The notes under the pieces were generated by a model. The model was not told where the DNA came from. It was given only the letters and a program-made list of their open reading frames with translations, and made no database searches. Made by a program: the position numbers and the translations under genes. Shown in pieces: positions 15,871 to 24,082 of a stretch of DNA of 64,000 bases. Each line of letters begins with the position of its first letter. The first letter of the stretch is position 1. The stretch comes from Eilatimonas milleporae (GTDB lineage Bacteria > Pseudomonadota > Alphaproteobacteria > Sphingomonadales > Kordiimonadaceae): assembly GCF_003688555.1 (NCBI RefSeq), contig NZ_REFR01000011.1:620001-684000 (forward strand), in the 5' to 3' direction.

Positions 15871-16779
15871 ATGGAATTGCGGCAGTTCAGATATTTTGTC
15901 GCCGTGGCGGAAGAAGGCAATTTCGGCATGGCCGCCGACCGCCTGAACGTATCGCAGCCGCCGATCACCCGGCAGGTGCGCAAGCTGGAGGAGGAGTTGG
16001 GCGTCACCCTGTTGAAGCGCACCTCCAAGGGGGCGGAGCTGACGCCGGCGGGCGCCGTGTTCCTTGACGGGGCGCGCCAGGTGCTGGCCCAGGTGGCCCG
16101 CACGGCCGAACGCTGCCGCGCCGCCCAGCGCGGCGAGCTGGGCACGCTGGAGGTGGGCTATTTCGGCTCGCCCATTTACCGGGTGATGCCGCGCCTGTTG
16201 CAGGCCTTCCGCAAGGCCGCGCCGGATGTGGAGGTGGCGCTGCACCGCCTGTCCAAGAGCGAGCAGATCGCCGCCTTGAAGGCGGGGCAGATCCATATCG
16301 GCTTCGGCCGCTATTATGCGCCGGAGCCGGGCATCGCGGTGGAACAGATCATCACCGAGGGCCTGTCGGTCGCGGTGCCGGCCGATTTCGTCTCCGGCGC
16401 GGTCAGCGACGATCCGCTGGCCATTTTCAAGACCATGCCGCTGGTGCTGTTCCCGAAAAGCGGGCGGCCCAATTTCGCCGACGAGGTGGTCGCCATCCTC
16501 AAACGCGAAGGGGTCGAGCCGACCATCGGCGCGGTGTCGGAGGATGTGCGCTCGGCCCTGACGCACACGGCGATCGGCGCCGGGGCGACCATCGTGCCGG
16601 GCACGGTGGCCGATTTCGCCTGGTCGGGCGTGCGCTTCCTGCCGCTCAGGGCGCTGGCCATGGAATGCCCGGTCAACTGCATCTACAGAAAGGCCGATAC
16701 CTCGCCGCTTTTAAAGGCGATTCGCGCCACCATCCGCGATTTCCGCCGCGATTATGCCCAGGCGGGCGCTGATGGCTGA
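15871..16779 (+). CDS. LysR-family transcriptional regulator (CatR/ClcR/TfdR type)
   Basis: The 302-residue protein starts MELRQFRYFVAVAEEGNFGM with the winged helix-turn-helix at about 1-60 (AADRLNVSQPPITRQVRKLE). The effector domain begins with LEVGYFGSPIYRVMP, characteristic of the CatR/ClcR/TfdR subgroup that senses muconates. It is divergently transcribed from the cycloisomerase gene. It is predicted to bind the four ATAC-N7-GTAT boxes and activate tfdB, the TonB receptor, tfdD and the tfdC operon when (chloro)muconate is present. The effector is inferred from family. Confidence 0.9.
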   Translation: MELRQFRYFVAVAEEGNFGMAADRLNVSQPPITRQVRKLEEELGVTLLKRTSKGAELTPAGAVFLDGARQVLAQVARTAERCRAAQRGELGTLEVGYFGSPIYRVMPRLLQAFRKAAPDVEVALHRLSKSEQIAALKAGQIHIGFGRYYAPEPGIAVEQIITEGLSVAVPADFVSGAVSDDPLAIFKTMPLVLFPKSGRPNFADEVVAILKREGVEPTIGAVSEDVRSALTHTAIGAGATIVPGTVADFAWSGVRFLPLRALAMECPVNCIYRKADTSPLLKAIRATIRDFRRDYAQAGADG

Positions 16780-16839
16780 TGGGCGTTTGGCGTGCTTCTG
16801 GCGGGCGTTTGACGGGCGGCTGACGCGCGCCTGAAAGGC

Positions 16840-17097
16840 TTCTGGCGAGTTTTTGGCGAGTTTTTGGCGGGTTTTTGGCGTACTTCTGGCAGGCGGCCAG
16901 CGGACGGCGGCAAAAGCCGGGCGGGCGCCGCGCGTGTCGACCCCGCCGTTTGCGCCGCCTGTCGGTCTGGCGGTTGTTATCCTTGTCTTTTTTGCCGCTG
17001 ACACGGCCTGGCTTTGCCGTTCAAACGGTCTGGCTTTGCCACTCGGACGGCCCGGCTTTGCCGCTGAAACGGTCCGGCTTTGCCGCTCAAACGGCCC
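16840..17097. repeat. Two tandem arrays (five 11-bp units; four 22-bp units) upstream of the tfdC promoter
   Basis: Units of 11 bp on the pattern TTTTGGCGAGT start at 16840, 16851, 16862, 16873 and 16884. Units of 22 bp beginning GGCTTTGCCGCTCAAACGG start at 17010, 17032, 17054 and 17076. Both are multiples of 11 bp. No gene was found in 16780-17168. They precede the tfdC LysR box by about 70 bp. Confidence 0.75.
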
Positions 17098-17168
17098 GGT
17101 ACGCGCACGCGGGCGCGGCGGCGGCGCGTGTCCGTCCCGGCGCGGGCCCTGACCGCCCGGTCTACGTG

Positions 17169-17216
17169 ATACGGTTCCGATATCACGGACCCTCTTAAAA
17201 AGTATTAGACGGTATC
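17169..17216 (+). promoter_or_regulatory. LysR box and promoter of the tfdC-like operon
   Basis: ATAC-GGTTCCG-ATAT at 17169-17183 is a near-perfect box (last half ATAT). Exactly 20 bp later, at 17203, begins TATTAGACGGTAT, the same 13-mer that follows the TonB receptor box at 6706. The tfdC start codon is 84 bp further on. Confidence 0.72.
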
Positions 17217-17299
17217 ATTTTCCCTGCATAGGATTTTGCCCGTAATCGGAGAGGTTTTCAGCCGGCGGCCGGGCCGTCGCTGTTTATGGGGAGGATCGG

Positions 17300-18049
17300 A
17301 TGACCAACCGTCTTGACGCCGTGGTAAGCTCAATCGTGGAAGGCGTGCGCAATGCCCTGAGGGAGCATGACGTCACCTTCGAGGAATATCGCAAAGGGTT
17401 CAAATTCATGATGGATGTGGCGGAGGCGAAGGAGCTGCCGCTGTTGATGGATTTGTTTCTCAACACGACGATCGTCGAAATCCAGAACCGGCAGGCCCAG
17501 GGCTCGCCCTCCGATCTGGAGGGGCCCTATTTCCGCAGCGACGTGCCGCTGGTGACCGACAAGATCAAGACCATGCCCGAGTTCGGCGGCACGCCGCTGG
17601 TCCTGCGCGGCCATGTCAAGGACACCGACGGCAACCCGGTCGAGGGGGCGACGATTTTCGTCTGGTCGTCCACGCCGGACGGCAAATACAGCGGCTTCCA
17701 CGACAATATCCCGGTGGACTATTACCGGGGCAAGCTGCTCAGCGGTGCGGGCGGCGCCTACAGTGTGGAAAGCACGGTGCCCGTGCCCTATCAGATCAAG
17801 AATAACGGCCCCACCGGCGCGCTGTTGGAGGCCATGGGCCGCCATTCCTGGCGCCCCGCCCATGTGCACTACAAAATCCGCAAGGACGGCTACAAGGACC
17901 TGACCACCCAGGCCTATTTCGAGGGCGGCGAGTGGGTCGGCGACGATTGCTGCGAGGGCAAGCTGACGGACGATTTCGTCATCGCCGAAACGGTCGAGGA
18001 CGGCAAGCATGTGATGGACATCGATTTCGTCATCGAGCGCGCCGCCTGA
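17300..18049 (+). CDS. tfdC: Chlorocatechol 1,2-dioxygenase (intradiol, TfdC/ClcA-like)
   Basis: The 249-residue non-haem Fe(III) dioxygenase cleaves (chloro)catechol between the hydroxyls to (chloro)muconate. The iron ligands fall at Y130 (GKYSGFHD), Y164 (PVPYQI), H188 and H190 (WRPAHVHYKI), the same numbers as in ClcA. The short length and the segments EGPYFRSD, DYYRGKL and YFEGGEW match the chlorocatechol rather than the longer catechol dioxygenases. ATG 17300 follows GGGAGGATCGG. It heads a co-directional series with dienelactone hydrolase and maleylacetate reductase and has its own LysR box upstream. Confidence 0.93.
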   Translation: MTNRLDAVVSSIVEGVRNALREHDVTFEEYRKGFKFMMDVAEAKELPLLMDLFLNTTIVEIQNRQAQGSPSDLEGPYFRSDVPLVTDKIKTMPEFGGTPLVLRGHVKDTDGNPVEGATIFVWSSTPDGKYSGFHDNIPVDYYRGKLLSGAGGAYSVESTVPVPYQIKNNGPTGALLEAMGRHSWRPAHVHYKIRKDGYKDLTTQAYFEGGEWVGDDCCEGKLTDDFVIAETVEDGKHVMDIDFVIERAA

Positions 18050-18245
18050 TCCGCGCCGGGGGTCCCCCGGCTGTCCGGCCGACTGTTCGCGGCGCACCCT
18101 GCCGGTCCACCTGTGACCGGCAGGGTGCCAGACGGGACGACCGCATGGGCCGACCCAAAAACCGACAGTCCGGAAAACCGACGGAAAACTGCCGGAAAGC
18201 TGACAGAAAACTCACAGGTAAAAACCACAGGACAGGGCAGAAACC

Positions 18246-18944
18246 ATGTGTCACGGACAGGCCGTCACGGCATTTCCCGCGCCGGTTCCAGGGGCGCCGT
18301 TCGACGGTGCCGTTTCCGGCTATACCTACGGCGACGAGACGGCGGCCAGCCGCATCGCCGTCCTGCCGGATATTTACGGCTGCAACCCCTTTTACCAGGG
18401 CTTGTGCGCCCATTTCGCCGCGAGGGGCGCCAGGGTGTTTCTGGTCGACACCTTCGCCGGTCTCGGCGATCTGCCGGAAATGACGCGGGAGGCGGCGTTC
18501 GCCCGCCGGGGCCGTGTGCGCGACCGCGATTTTCTCGACCGGTTTCAGACCTTTGCCGCCGGGGCCGGGGTGACCGGTGTCATCGGCTTCTGCCTTGGCG
18601 GGCTGTATGTGTTCGAACTGGCGCGGCGGGGGATGGATGCGGCGCTGGTCGGGCTGTACGGTTTTCCGCAGGGGCTGCCCAATCAGGACCCGCTGCCGGT
18701 GCCTTTCGACTATCTGCCCGACGTCCGCCAGCCGCACCTGATGCTGCTGGGGCGCGAGGATGTGCCGGTGGGCGCCGACACGATCGCCCGGCTGGAAGAC
18801 ATGGCCGCCAGCGTGCCGGCGCTCAGCCTCACCATCTATGAGGGGGTCGGCCATGATTTCCTGCCCCTGCTCGACAGCGACGACGCGGGTGAGCGCGCGG
18901 CGGCCGAGGATGCGCTGGCCGCCTGCGAGGCCGCGCTGCTCTGA
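18246..18944 (+). CDS. tfdE: Dienelactone hydrolase (carboxymethylenebutenolidase, TfdE-like)
   Basis: The 232-residue alpha/beta hydrolase converts (chloro)dienelactone to (chloro)maleylacetate. The nucleophile is C116 in GFCLGG, with D172 in GREDVP and H203 in VGHDF completing the triad. The usual QEIFG strand motif reads PDIYG. The N-terminal MCHGQA start resembles TfdE proteins. It follows the dioxygenase gene by about 195 bp in the same direction; that gap holds no gene or terminator that I recognise. Confidence 0.88.
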   Translation: MCHGQAVTAFPAPVPGAPFDGAVSGYTYGDETAASRIAVLPDIYGCNPFYQGLCAHFAARGARVFLVDTFAGLGDLPEMTREAAFARRGRVRDRDFLDRFQTFAAGAGVTGVIGFCLGGLYVFELARRGMDAALVGLYGFPQGLPNQDPLPVPFDYLPDVRQPHLMLLGREDVPVGADTIARLEDMAASVPALSLTIYEGVGHDFLPLLDSDDAGERAAAEDALAACEAALL

Positions 18945-19069
18945 ACGCCGTCATCGGCCGGTAGCCGACCGGGCATGGGGCCGTCTGTCATGACGCCCTC
19001 TGGTCCGCCGCCGCCTGGTTTGCCGCCATCCGTGTGCAGGGATTTGATCCGTTATTGGGGAGGCATGTT

Positions 19070-20131
19070 GTGGACAGCTTTATCTATACCGGGCTGCCGG
19101 CCCGCGTCGTCTTCGGCGCCGGCACCACCGCGCGTCTGGGCGCCGAGGCCGACGCCCTTGGCATGACCCGTCCGCTGGTGCTGACCACGCCGCCCCAGGC
19201 CGCCGACGGCGAGGCGCTTGCCGCCCTTTTGGACGGCCGTGCCGCCGGTGTGTTTTCAGGGGCCGCCATGCATACGCCCGTCAGTGTCACCGACGCGGCC
19301 ATGGCCGTGTTCGAGCGCAGCGGCGCCGACGGCCTGATCGCCATCGGCGGCGGCTCCACCATCGGTCTGGCCAAGGCCATCGCCCTGCGCACCGACGCGC
19401 CGCAGATCGCCGTGCCGACCACCTATGCCGGCTCCGAGATGACGCCCATTATCGGGCAGACGGAAGACGGCGTGAAAACAACGCGGAAAACCCTGAAGGT
19501 GCTGCCGGAAACGGTGATTTACGATGTCGACCATACGCTGAGCCTGCCGCCGGTGATGAGCCTGACCAGCGGCATGAACGCCGTCGCCCACGCGGTCGAG
19601 GCGCTTTACGCCGAAAACGCCAACCCGGTCCTCAGCCTGATGGCCGAGGACGGCATCGCCGCCCTGGTGCGCGCGTTGCCCGCCATTGCCGCCGGTCCGG
19701 ACGACCGCGCGGCGCGGCGGGATGCGCTTTACGGCGCGTGGCTGTGCGCCGTCTGTCTCGGCTCCGGCGGGGTGGCCCTGCATCACAAGCTGTGCCATGT
19801 CCTTGGCGGGTCGTTCGACCTGCCGCACGCCGAAACCCACACCGTGGTGCTGCCCCATGCGCTGGCCTATAACGCGCCGGCGGTCGCCCCGGCCATGGAG
19901 CGGCTGGCCCGCGCCACCGGCAGTGCCGATCCGGCCGGCGCGCTCTATGATCTGGCGCGGGCCGGCGGGGCGCCGACGGCGCTGAAAGACCTGGGCATGC
20001 CGGAAGACGGTATCGACAAGGCCGTCGAAATCACGTTTAAGAACCCCTATTGGAATCCGCGGCCGCTGGAAAGGGACGCCATTCGCGCCATCATCCGCGC
20101 CGCCTGGCAGGGGAACCGTCCGGTATGTTGA
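19070..20131 (+). CDS. tfdF: Maleylacetate reductase (iron-containing alcohol dehydrogenase family, TfdF-like)
   Basis: The 353-residue protein reduces (chloro)maleylacetate to 3-oxoadipate with NAD(P)H, and can remove chloride from 2-chloromaleylacetate. Family marks are FIYTGLPARVVFG at the N-terminus, IAIGGGSTIGLAKA (coenzyme), TYAGSEMTP, GMNAVAHAVEALYA and HHKLCHVLGG. GTG 19070 is chosen because GGGGAGG sits six bases before it and the next residues are the family start; an ATG at 19034 would add 12 unlikely residues. It overlaps the thiolase start by 7 nt, so translation is probably coupled. Confidence 0.92.
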   Translation: MDSFIYTGLPARVVFGAGTTARLGAEADALGMTRPLVLTTPPQAADGEALAALLDGRAAGVFSGAAMHTPVSVTDAAMAVFERSGADGLIAIGGGSTIGLAKAIALRTDAPQIAVPTTYAGSEMTPIIGQTEDGVKTTRKTLKVLPETVIYDVDHTLSLPPVMSLTSGMNAVAHAVEALYAENANPVLSLMAEDGIAALVRALPAIAAGPDDRAARRDALYGAWLCAVCLGSGGVALHHKLCHVLGGSFDLPHAETHTVVLPHALAYNAPAVAPAMERLARATGSADPAGALYDLARAGGAPTALKDLGMPEDGIDKAVEITFKNPYWNPRPLERDAIRAIIRAAWQGNRPVC

Positions 20132-21336
20132 ACCAACCCGTCTATATCTGCGACAGCGTGCGTACGCCCATCGGCCGTTTCGGCGGCGCGCTGGCCTCGG
20201 TGCGTGCCGACGATCTGGCCGCGCATGTGCTGCGTGTGCTGATGGACCGTCATCCGGGCCTGGGGCAGGCCGTCGACGATGTCTTTTTCGGCTGTGCCAA
20301 TCAGGCGGGCGAGGACAACCGCAATGTGGCGCGCATGGCCAGCCTGCTGGCGGGGCTGCCCGACAGTGTGCCGGGCATGACCGTCAACCGGCTGTGCGGT
20401 TCCGGCCTTGACGCGGTGGGGACGGCGGCGCGGGCCGTTGCCAGCGGCGAGATCGATCTGGCCCTTGCCGGCGGTGTTGAATCCATGAGCCGCGCGCCCT
20501 TCGTCATGGCCAAGGCCGAGACCCCGTTTTCCCGCAAGGCGGAAATTTTCGACACCACCATCGGCTGGCGTTTCGTCAACAGGGCGATGGCGGCGCAGTA
20601 CGGCGTCGATTCCATGCCGGAAACGGCGGAAAACGTGGCCGAGGACTATCAGATCTCCCGCGCGGATCAGGACGCCTTTGCCGCGCGGTCGCAGGCGCGC
20701 GCCGTCGCCGCGCAGGCTTCCGGCCGTTTGGCGCAGGAAATCGCCCCGGTCACCATTCCGGTCAAACGCGGCGACGATATCGTCGTGTCGGACGATGAAC
20801 ACCCCCGGCCCGGCACCACGGCGGAAAAACTGGCGAAACTGCCGGCGCCGTTTCGCGACGGCGGCAGCGTGACGGCGGGCAATGCCTCGGGCGTCAATGA
20901 CGGGGCGGCGGCGCTGATCGTCGCCTCGGAAAGCGCGGTGGCGCGCCACGGCCTGTCGCCGGTCGCCCGCGTCGTCACCATGGCCACCGCCGGGGTGCCG
21001 CCGCGCATCATGGGCATGGGCCCGGCGCCCGCCAGCGAAAAGGCGCTGGCGAAAGCTGGTCTTACCATCGCCGACATGGACGTGATCGAGCTGAACGAGG
21101 CCTTCGCCGCCCAGGGACTGGCGGTGCTGCGCCAGCTCGGCGTGGCCGACGATGCCGACCATGTCAATCCCAATGGCGGCGCCATTGCCCTCGGCCATCC
21201 CCTGGGCATGAGCGGCGCGCGCCTGGCGATGACGGCGGCGCGGGAACTGCGCCAGCGCGACGCCCGCTATGCGCTGTGCACCATGTGCATCGGTGTCGGC
21301 CAGGGCATTGCCGTCATTCTTGAAAACGCGGCCTGA
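20125..21336 (+). CDS. pcaF: 3-oxoadipyl-CoA thiolase (PcaF-like)
   Basis: The 403-residue thiolase is predicted to split 3-oxoadipyl-CoA to succinyl-CoA and acetyl-CoA, the last step of the pathway. C91 in NRLCGSG is the acyl-carrying cysteine; GGAIALGHPLG and CTMCIGVGQG give the His and second Cys. The TIGWRFVN segment is typical of the 3-oxoadipyl-CoA subgroup. The start ATG at 20125 lies inside the end of the maleylacetate reductase gene. It lies in the same operon as the following small membrane protein and CoA transferase subunit. Confidence 0.92.
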   Translation: MLNQPVYICDSVRTPIGRFGGALASVRADDLAAHVLRVLMDRHPGLGQAVDDVFFGCANQAGEDNRNVARMASLLAGLPDSVPGMTVNRLCGSGLDAVGTAARAVASGEIDLALAGGVESMSRAPFVMAKAETPFSRKAEIFDTTIGWRFVNRAMAAQYGVDSMPETAENVAEDYQISRADQDAFAARSQARAVAAQASGRLAQEIAPVTIPVKRGDDIVVSDDEHPRPGTTAEKLAKLPAPFRDGGSVTAGNASGVNDGAAALIVASESAVARHGLSPVARVVTMATAGVPPRIMGMGPAPASEKALAKAGLTIADMDVIELNEAFAAQGLAVLRQLGVADDADHVNPNGGAIALGHPLGMSGARLAMTAARELRQRDARYALCTMCIGVGQGIAVILENAA

Positions 21337-21347
21337 GGGCGGGGGCG

Positions 21348-21701
21348 ATGACCGCGCCTTCAGCGCCTGAGCCCTCAACGCCGGGCCCCTCAACGCCTGA
21401 CCCCGGCGCCTTTGCCGCCACGACGTTCGGGCAGGCGCTGCGCTGTCCGGTCACGGTGCGCCGGGCGCTGAAAGTGTCCGGCGTGGTCGGCACGCTGTTG
21501 GTGCTAATCAATCAGGGGGACCTGCTGCTGGCCGGCATGGCCCCGCCCCTGTGGAAAATTCTGCTCACCTATCTGGTGCCTTATTCGGTGTCGTCCTATT
21601 CGACCGCCGTTTTTATGGTGGAAATCGGCCGGCAAACCGGGCAGGACGTAAAAACCGGACATCGGCCGGCTGTAATCGAGGACAGGGAGACGGGGGCATG
21701 A
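21348..21701 (+). CDS. nrtS: NrtS-like small membrane protein
   Basis: The 117-residue protein has a Pro/Ser/Thr-rich N-terminus with internal repeats (STPGPSTPD) and two hydrophobic segments: VSGVVGTLLVLINQGDLLL and PPLWKILLTYLVPYSVSSY. The NQGD and LTYLVPY segments resemble the NrtS family, small membrane proteins linked to nitrate/nitrite transport. It starts 11 bp after the thiolase stop and overlaps the CoA-transferase start by 4 nt, so it is embedded in the aromatic operon, where a nitrate role is not obvious. The name rests on short motifs. Confidence 0.6.
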   Translation: MTAPSAPEPSTPGPSTPDPGAFAATTFGQALRCPVTVRRALKVSGVVGTLLVLINQGDLLLAGMAPPLWKILLTYLVPYSVSSYSTAVFMVEIGRQTGQDVKTGHRPAVIEDRETGA

Positions 21702-22405
21702 ACAAAATTTTCGACACGCCGGAGGCGGCGCTCGACGGGCTGTGCCGTGACGGCATGATGGTGATGTGCGGCGGCTTCGGCCTGTGCGGCATGCCGGAAA
21801 GCCTGATCAACGCCCTGCAGGCGACGGGCGCGGCCGGCCTGACGGTGGTGTCCAACAATGCGGGCATCGACGGTGTCGGGCTCGGCCGTCTTCTGGAGAC
21901 CCGGCAGATCGCCAAGATGATCTCCTCCTATGTGGGCAACAACAAAATCTTCGCCGAACAGTATCTGAACGGCGAGATCGAGCTGGAATTCAACCCCCAG
22001 GGCACCATGTCGGAACGCATCCGCGCCGGCGGCGCCGGCATCCCCGGCTTTTACACCAAGACCGGTGTCGGCACGCTGATCGCCGAGGGCAAGGAGCATA
22101 AGGATTTCGACGGCCAGACCTATATTCTGGAAACCGGGCTGGTGGCCGACCTATCGCTGATCCGGGCGGAAAAGGCCGATACCGAAGGCAATCTCGTCTA
22201 CCGGAAAACCGCGCGCAATTTCAATCCGATGATGGCGACCGCCGCCGCCGTGACCGTGGTCGAGGTGGAGGAGATCGTGCCCGCCGGCAGTCTCGACCCC
22301 GACCATATCCACACGCCCGGCATTTTCGTGCAGCGGATCGTGCGCTCCACCTGTCCGAAACAGATCGAGTTCACCACCAACCGCGAGCGGGCGGCAGCCG
22401 GCTGA
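21698..22405 (+). CDS. pcaI: 3-oxoacid/3-oxoadipate CoA-transferase subunit A
   Basis: The 235-residue protein has the class I CoA-transferase alpha-subunit pattern: MVMCGGFGLCGMPESLINAL, LTVVSNNAGIDGVGLGRLL, the NPQGTMSERIRAGGAGIPGFYT segment and ADLSLIRAEKADTEGNLVY. The catalytic Glu of these enzymes is in subunit B, which normally follows directly. Here the next gene is a redoxin and no B subunit exists in the window, so the activity needs a B subunit from elsewhere. The ATG at 21698 overlaps the preceding gene (ATGA). By motif it could equally be a succinyl-CoA:acetoacetate (ScoA) subunit; the context favours 3-oxoadipate. Confidence 0.88.
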   Translation: MNKIFDTPEAALDGLCRDGMMVMCGGFGLCGMPESLINALQATGAAGLTVVSNNAGIDGVGLGRLLETRQIAKMISSYVGNNKIFAEQYLNGEIELEFNPQGTMSERIRAGGAGIPGFYTKTGVGTLIAEGKEHKDFDGQTYILETGLVADLSLIRAEKADTEGNLVYRKTARNFNPMMATAAAVTVVEVEEIVPAGSLDPDHIHTPGIFVQRIVRSTCPKQIEFTTNRERAAAG

Positions 22406-22487
22406 CACCGGGCGTCCGGTCCGGCCTTTCCCCGCTCGCGCCTTTTCGGCGGCTCTCCCTTGGGCCGTTGTTGGCAGCAGGAGGGAT

Positions 22488-23078
22488 ATGCCCATGACCG
22501 TGCAAGACATCCCGGACGGGCCCGCGCCCAATATCCCGACCGGACTGACCACCAGACTGCGACCCCGGCAGCGCGTGCCCGATCTGTCGTTTTCCCTGAC
22601 CGACGGGACGCCCTGGCGCCTGCGCGACCGCAGCCCCCGCACCTTCACCATGCTGGTTGTCTACCGGCACCACCACTGCGGTGTGTGCCGGTCCTATATC
22701 GGCGCTCTCGCCGGGGTGTTGCCCCGTTTTCACGCGCTGGGCGTCGAACCGGTCGCCGTCTCGACCGACGGGCGGGAGGATGCGCGGGCGGTCGTGGCGG
22801 ACTGGGGCCTTGGCGACCTGCCGGTCGGCCACGGCCTGCCGTTCGCGGCGGGCGGGCCCTGGGGGCTGTATCTGTCCAGCGGGCGCCGCGACACCGATCC
22901 TGACAGGTTTTTCGAACCGGCCCTGTTCCTGATCGATGCGGACGGCTGTCTCTATTATGCCTCGATCCAGAGCATGCCGTTCGGACGCACGCCGCTGGCC
23001 GACATTCTCGACTGGGTGCCGAAACTGGTGGACGGCAACATCCCGGCGCGCGGCGAACTGGCCGTGCCCGGCGCTTAA
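22488..23078 (+). CDS. Peroxiredoxin-like (AhpC/TSA-type redoxin) protein
   Basis: The 196-residue thioredoxin-fold protein has FTMLVVYRHHHCGVCRSYIG with a CxxC-type pair (HCGVCR), then GVEPVAVSTDGREDARAV and PALFLIDADGCLYYASIQS, the order seen in AhpC/TSA redoxins. It is probably a thiol peroxidase or disulfide reductase in the cytoplasm, as no signal peptide is visible. The first Met follows GGAGGGAT; a second Met two codons later is possible. It may protect against oxidative stress during aromatic ring oxidation; this is inference. Confidence 0.8.
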   Translation: MPMTVQDIPDGPAPNIPTGLTTRLRPRQRVPDLSFSLTDGTPWRLRDRSPRTFTMLVVYRHHHCGVCRSYIGALAGVLPRFHALGVEPVAVSTDGREDARAVVADWGLGDLPVGHGLPFAAGGPWGLYLSSGRRDTDPDRFFEPALFLIDADGCLYYASIQSMPFGRTPLADILDWVPKLVDGNIPARGELAVPGA

Positions 23079-23153
23079 GGGCGGTGCTCCCCGTAACGGT
23101 TTCAGGGACACTGACTTTCAGGGCCGCCACGCGCGCTGGTCAACAGGATCCGG

Positions 23154-23936
23154 TCAATAGGGCTCCGGCACGAAATGGGTATAGCGCGGCCGTTTGGGCG
23201 TGTCCGCGTCGCGGGGCGCGCGCGGCGGCAGCTCCGGCGCGGTGAAGGGCACATGGGCGTACGGGATCATGCTCAGGATATGGGCGATGCAGTTCAGCCG
23301 CGCCCGGCGCTTGTCGTCGGCGCGGACGATATACCACGGCGCGTCCGGCGTGTCGGTCACCTCCAGCATGCGGTCATAGGCCTTGGTATAGTCCCACCAG
23401 CGGCGCCAGGATTCGATGTCCATCGGGCTCAGCTTCCACTGTTTGACCGGGTCGTTGATGCGGGCATGGAAGCGCGCGGCCTGCTGTTCCTGGCTGACGT
23501 CGAAGAAATATTTCAGCAGGATGATGCCGCTGCGGATGATCTGACGCTCCAGCTGCGGGCAGACCTCGAGAAAATGCTCGTATTCGTCCTGGGTGCAGAA
23601 GCCCATCACCGGTTCGACGCCGGCGCGGTTGTACCAGCTGCGGTCGAACAGGACGACTTCGCCGGCGGCCGGAAAATGCTTGATATAGCGCTGCATGAAC
23701 AGCTGGGTTTTTTCCCGCTCGGTCGGGGCGGGCAGGGCGACGACGCGGAAGACGCGCGGGCTGACCCGCTCGGTGATGCGCTTGATGACGCCGCCCTTGC
23801 CGGCGGCGTCGCGGCCCTCGAAGACGATGATGACCTTCAGGCCCGCCTGGCGTACCCAGGCCTGCAACTGGCACAATTCCCCCTGAAGTCTGCGCAGTTC
23901 CTTGCGGAAATCGTCCCGCTTCATTTTGCTGGCCAT
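23154..23936 (-). CDS. ppk2: Polyphosphate kinase 2 (PPK2 family)
   Basis: The 260-residue kinase uses polyphosphate to phosphorylate nucleotides. Walker A is GRDAAGKGG, Walker B region VLFDRSWYNRAGVEPVMGF, and the lid segment is RINDPVKQWKLSPMDIES. Length and motifs fit single-domain class I PPK2. ATG 23936 is chosen because GGAGG precedes it; an upstream in-frame Met (23975) has no ribosome site. It converges with the redoxin gene. Confidence 0.93.
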   Translation of the reverse strand: MASKMKRDDFRKELRRLQGELCQLQAWVRQAGLKVIIVFEGRDAAGKGGVIKRITERVSPRVFRVVALPAPTEREKTQLFMQRYIKHFPAAGEVVLFDRSWYNRAGVEPVMGFCTQDEYEHFLEVCPQLERQIIRSGIILLKYFFDVSQEQQAARFHARINDPVKQWKLSPMDIESWRRWWDYTKAYDRMLEVTDTPDAPWYIVRADDKRRARLNCIAHILSMIPYAHVPFTAPELPPRAPRDADTPKRPRYTHFVPEPY

Positions 23937-24082
23937 AATCCTCCACCGGCGGTTCGTGAATGCACGCCCCGCCACTATAGGCCCGGCCCGCCCGCCTTGT
24001 CATGACCCCGTCATGCCCGGGTCACGGCTTTCGGGTAAGTGCGGGCGGGCCGGGCAGCCGGGCGGGGCAAGGCGCGGCCGTG

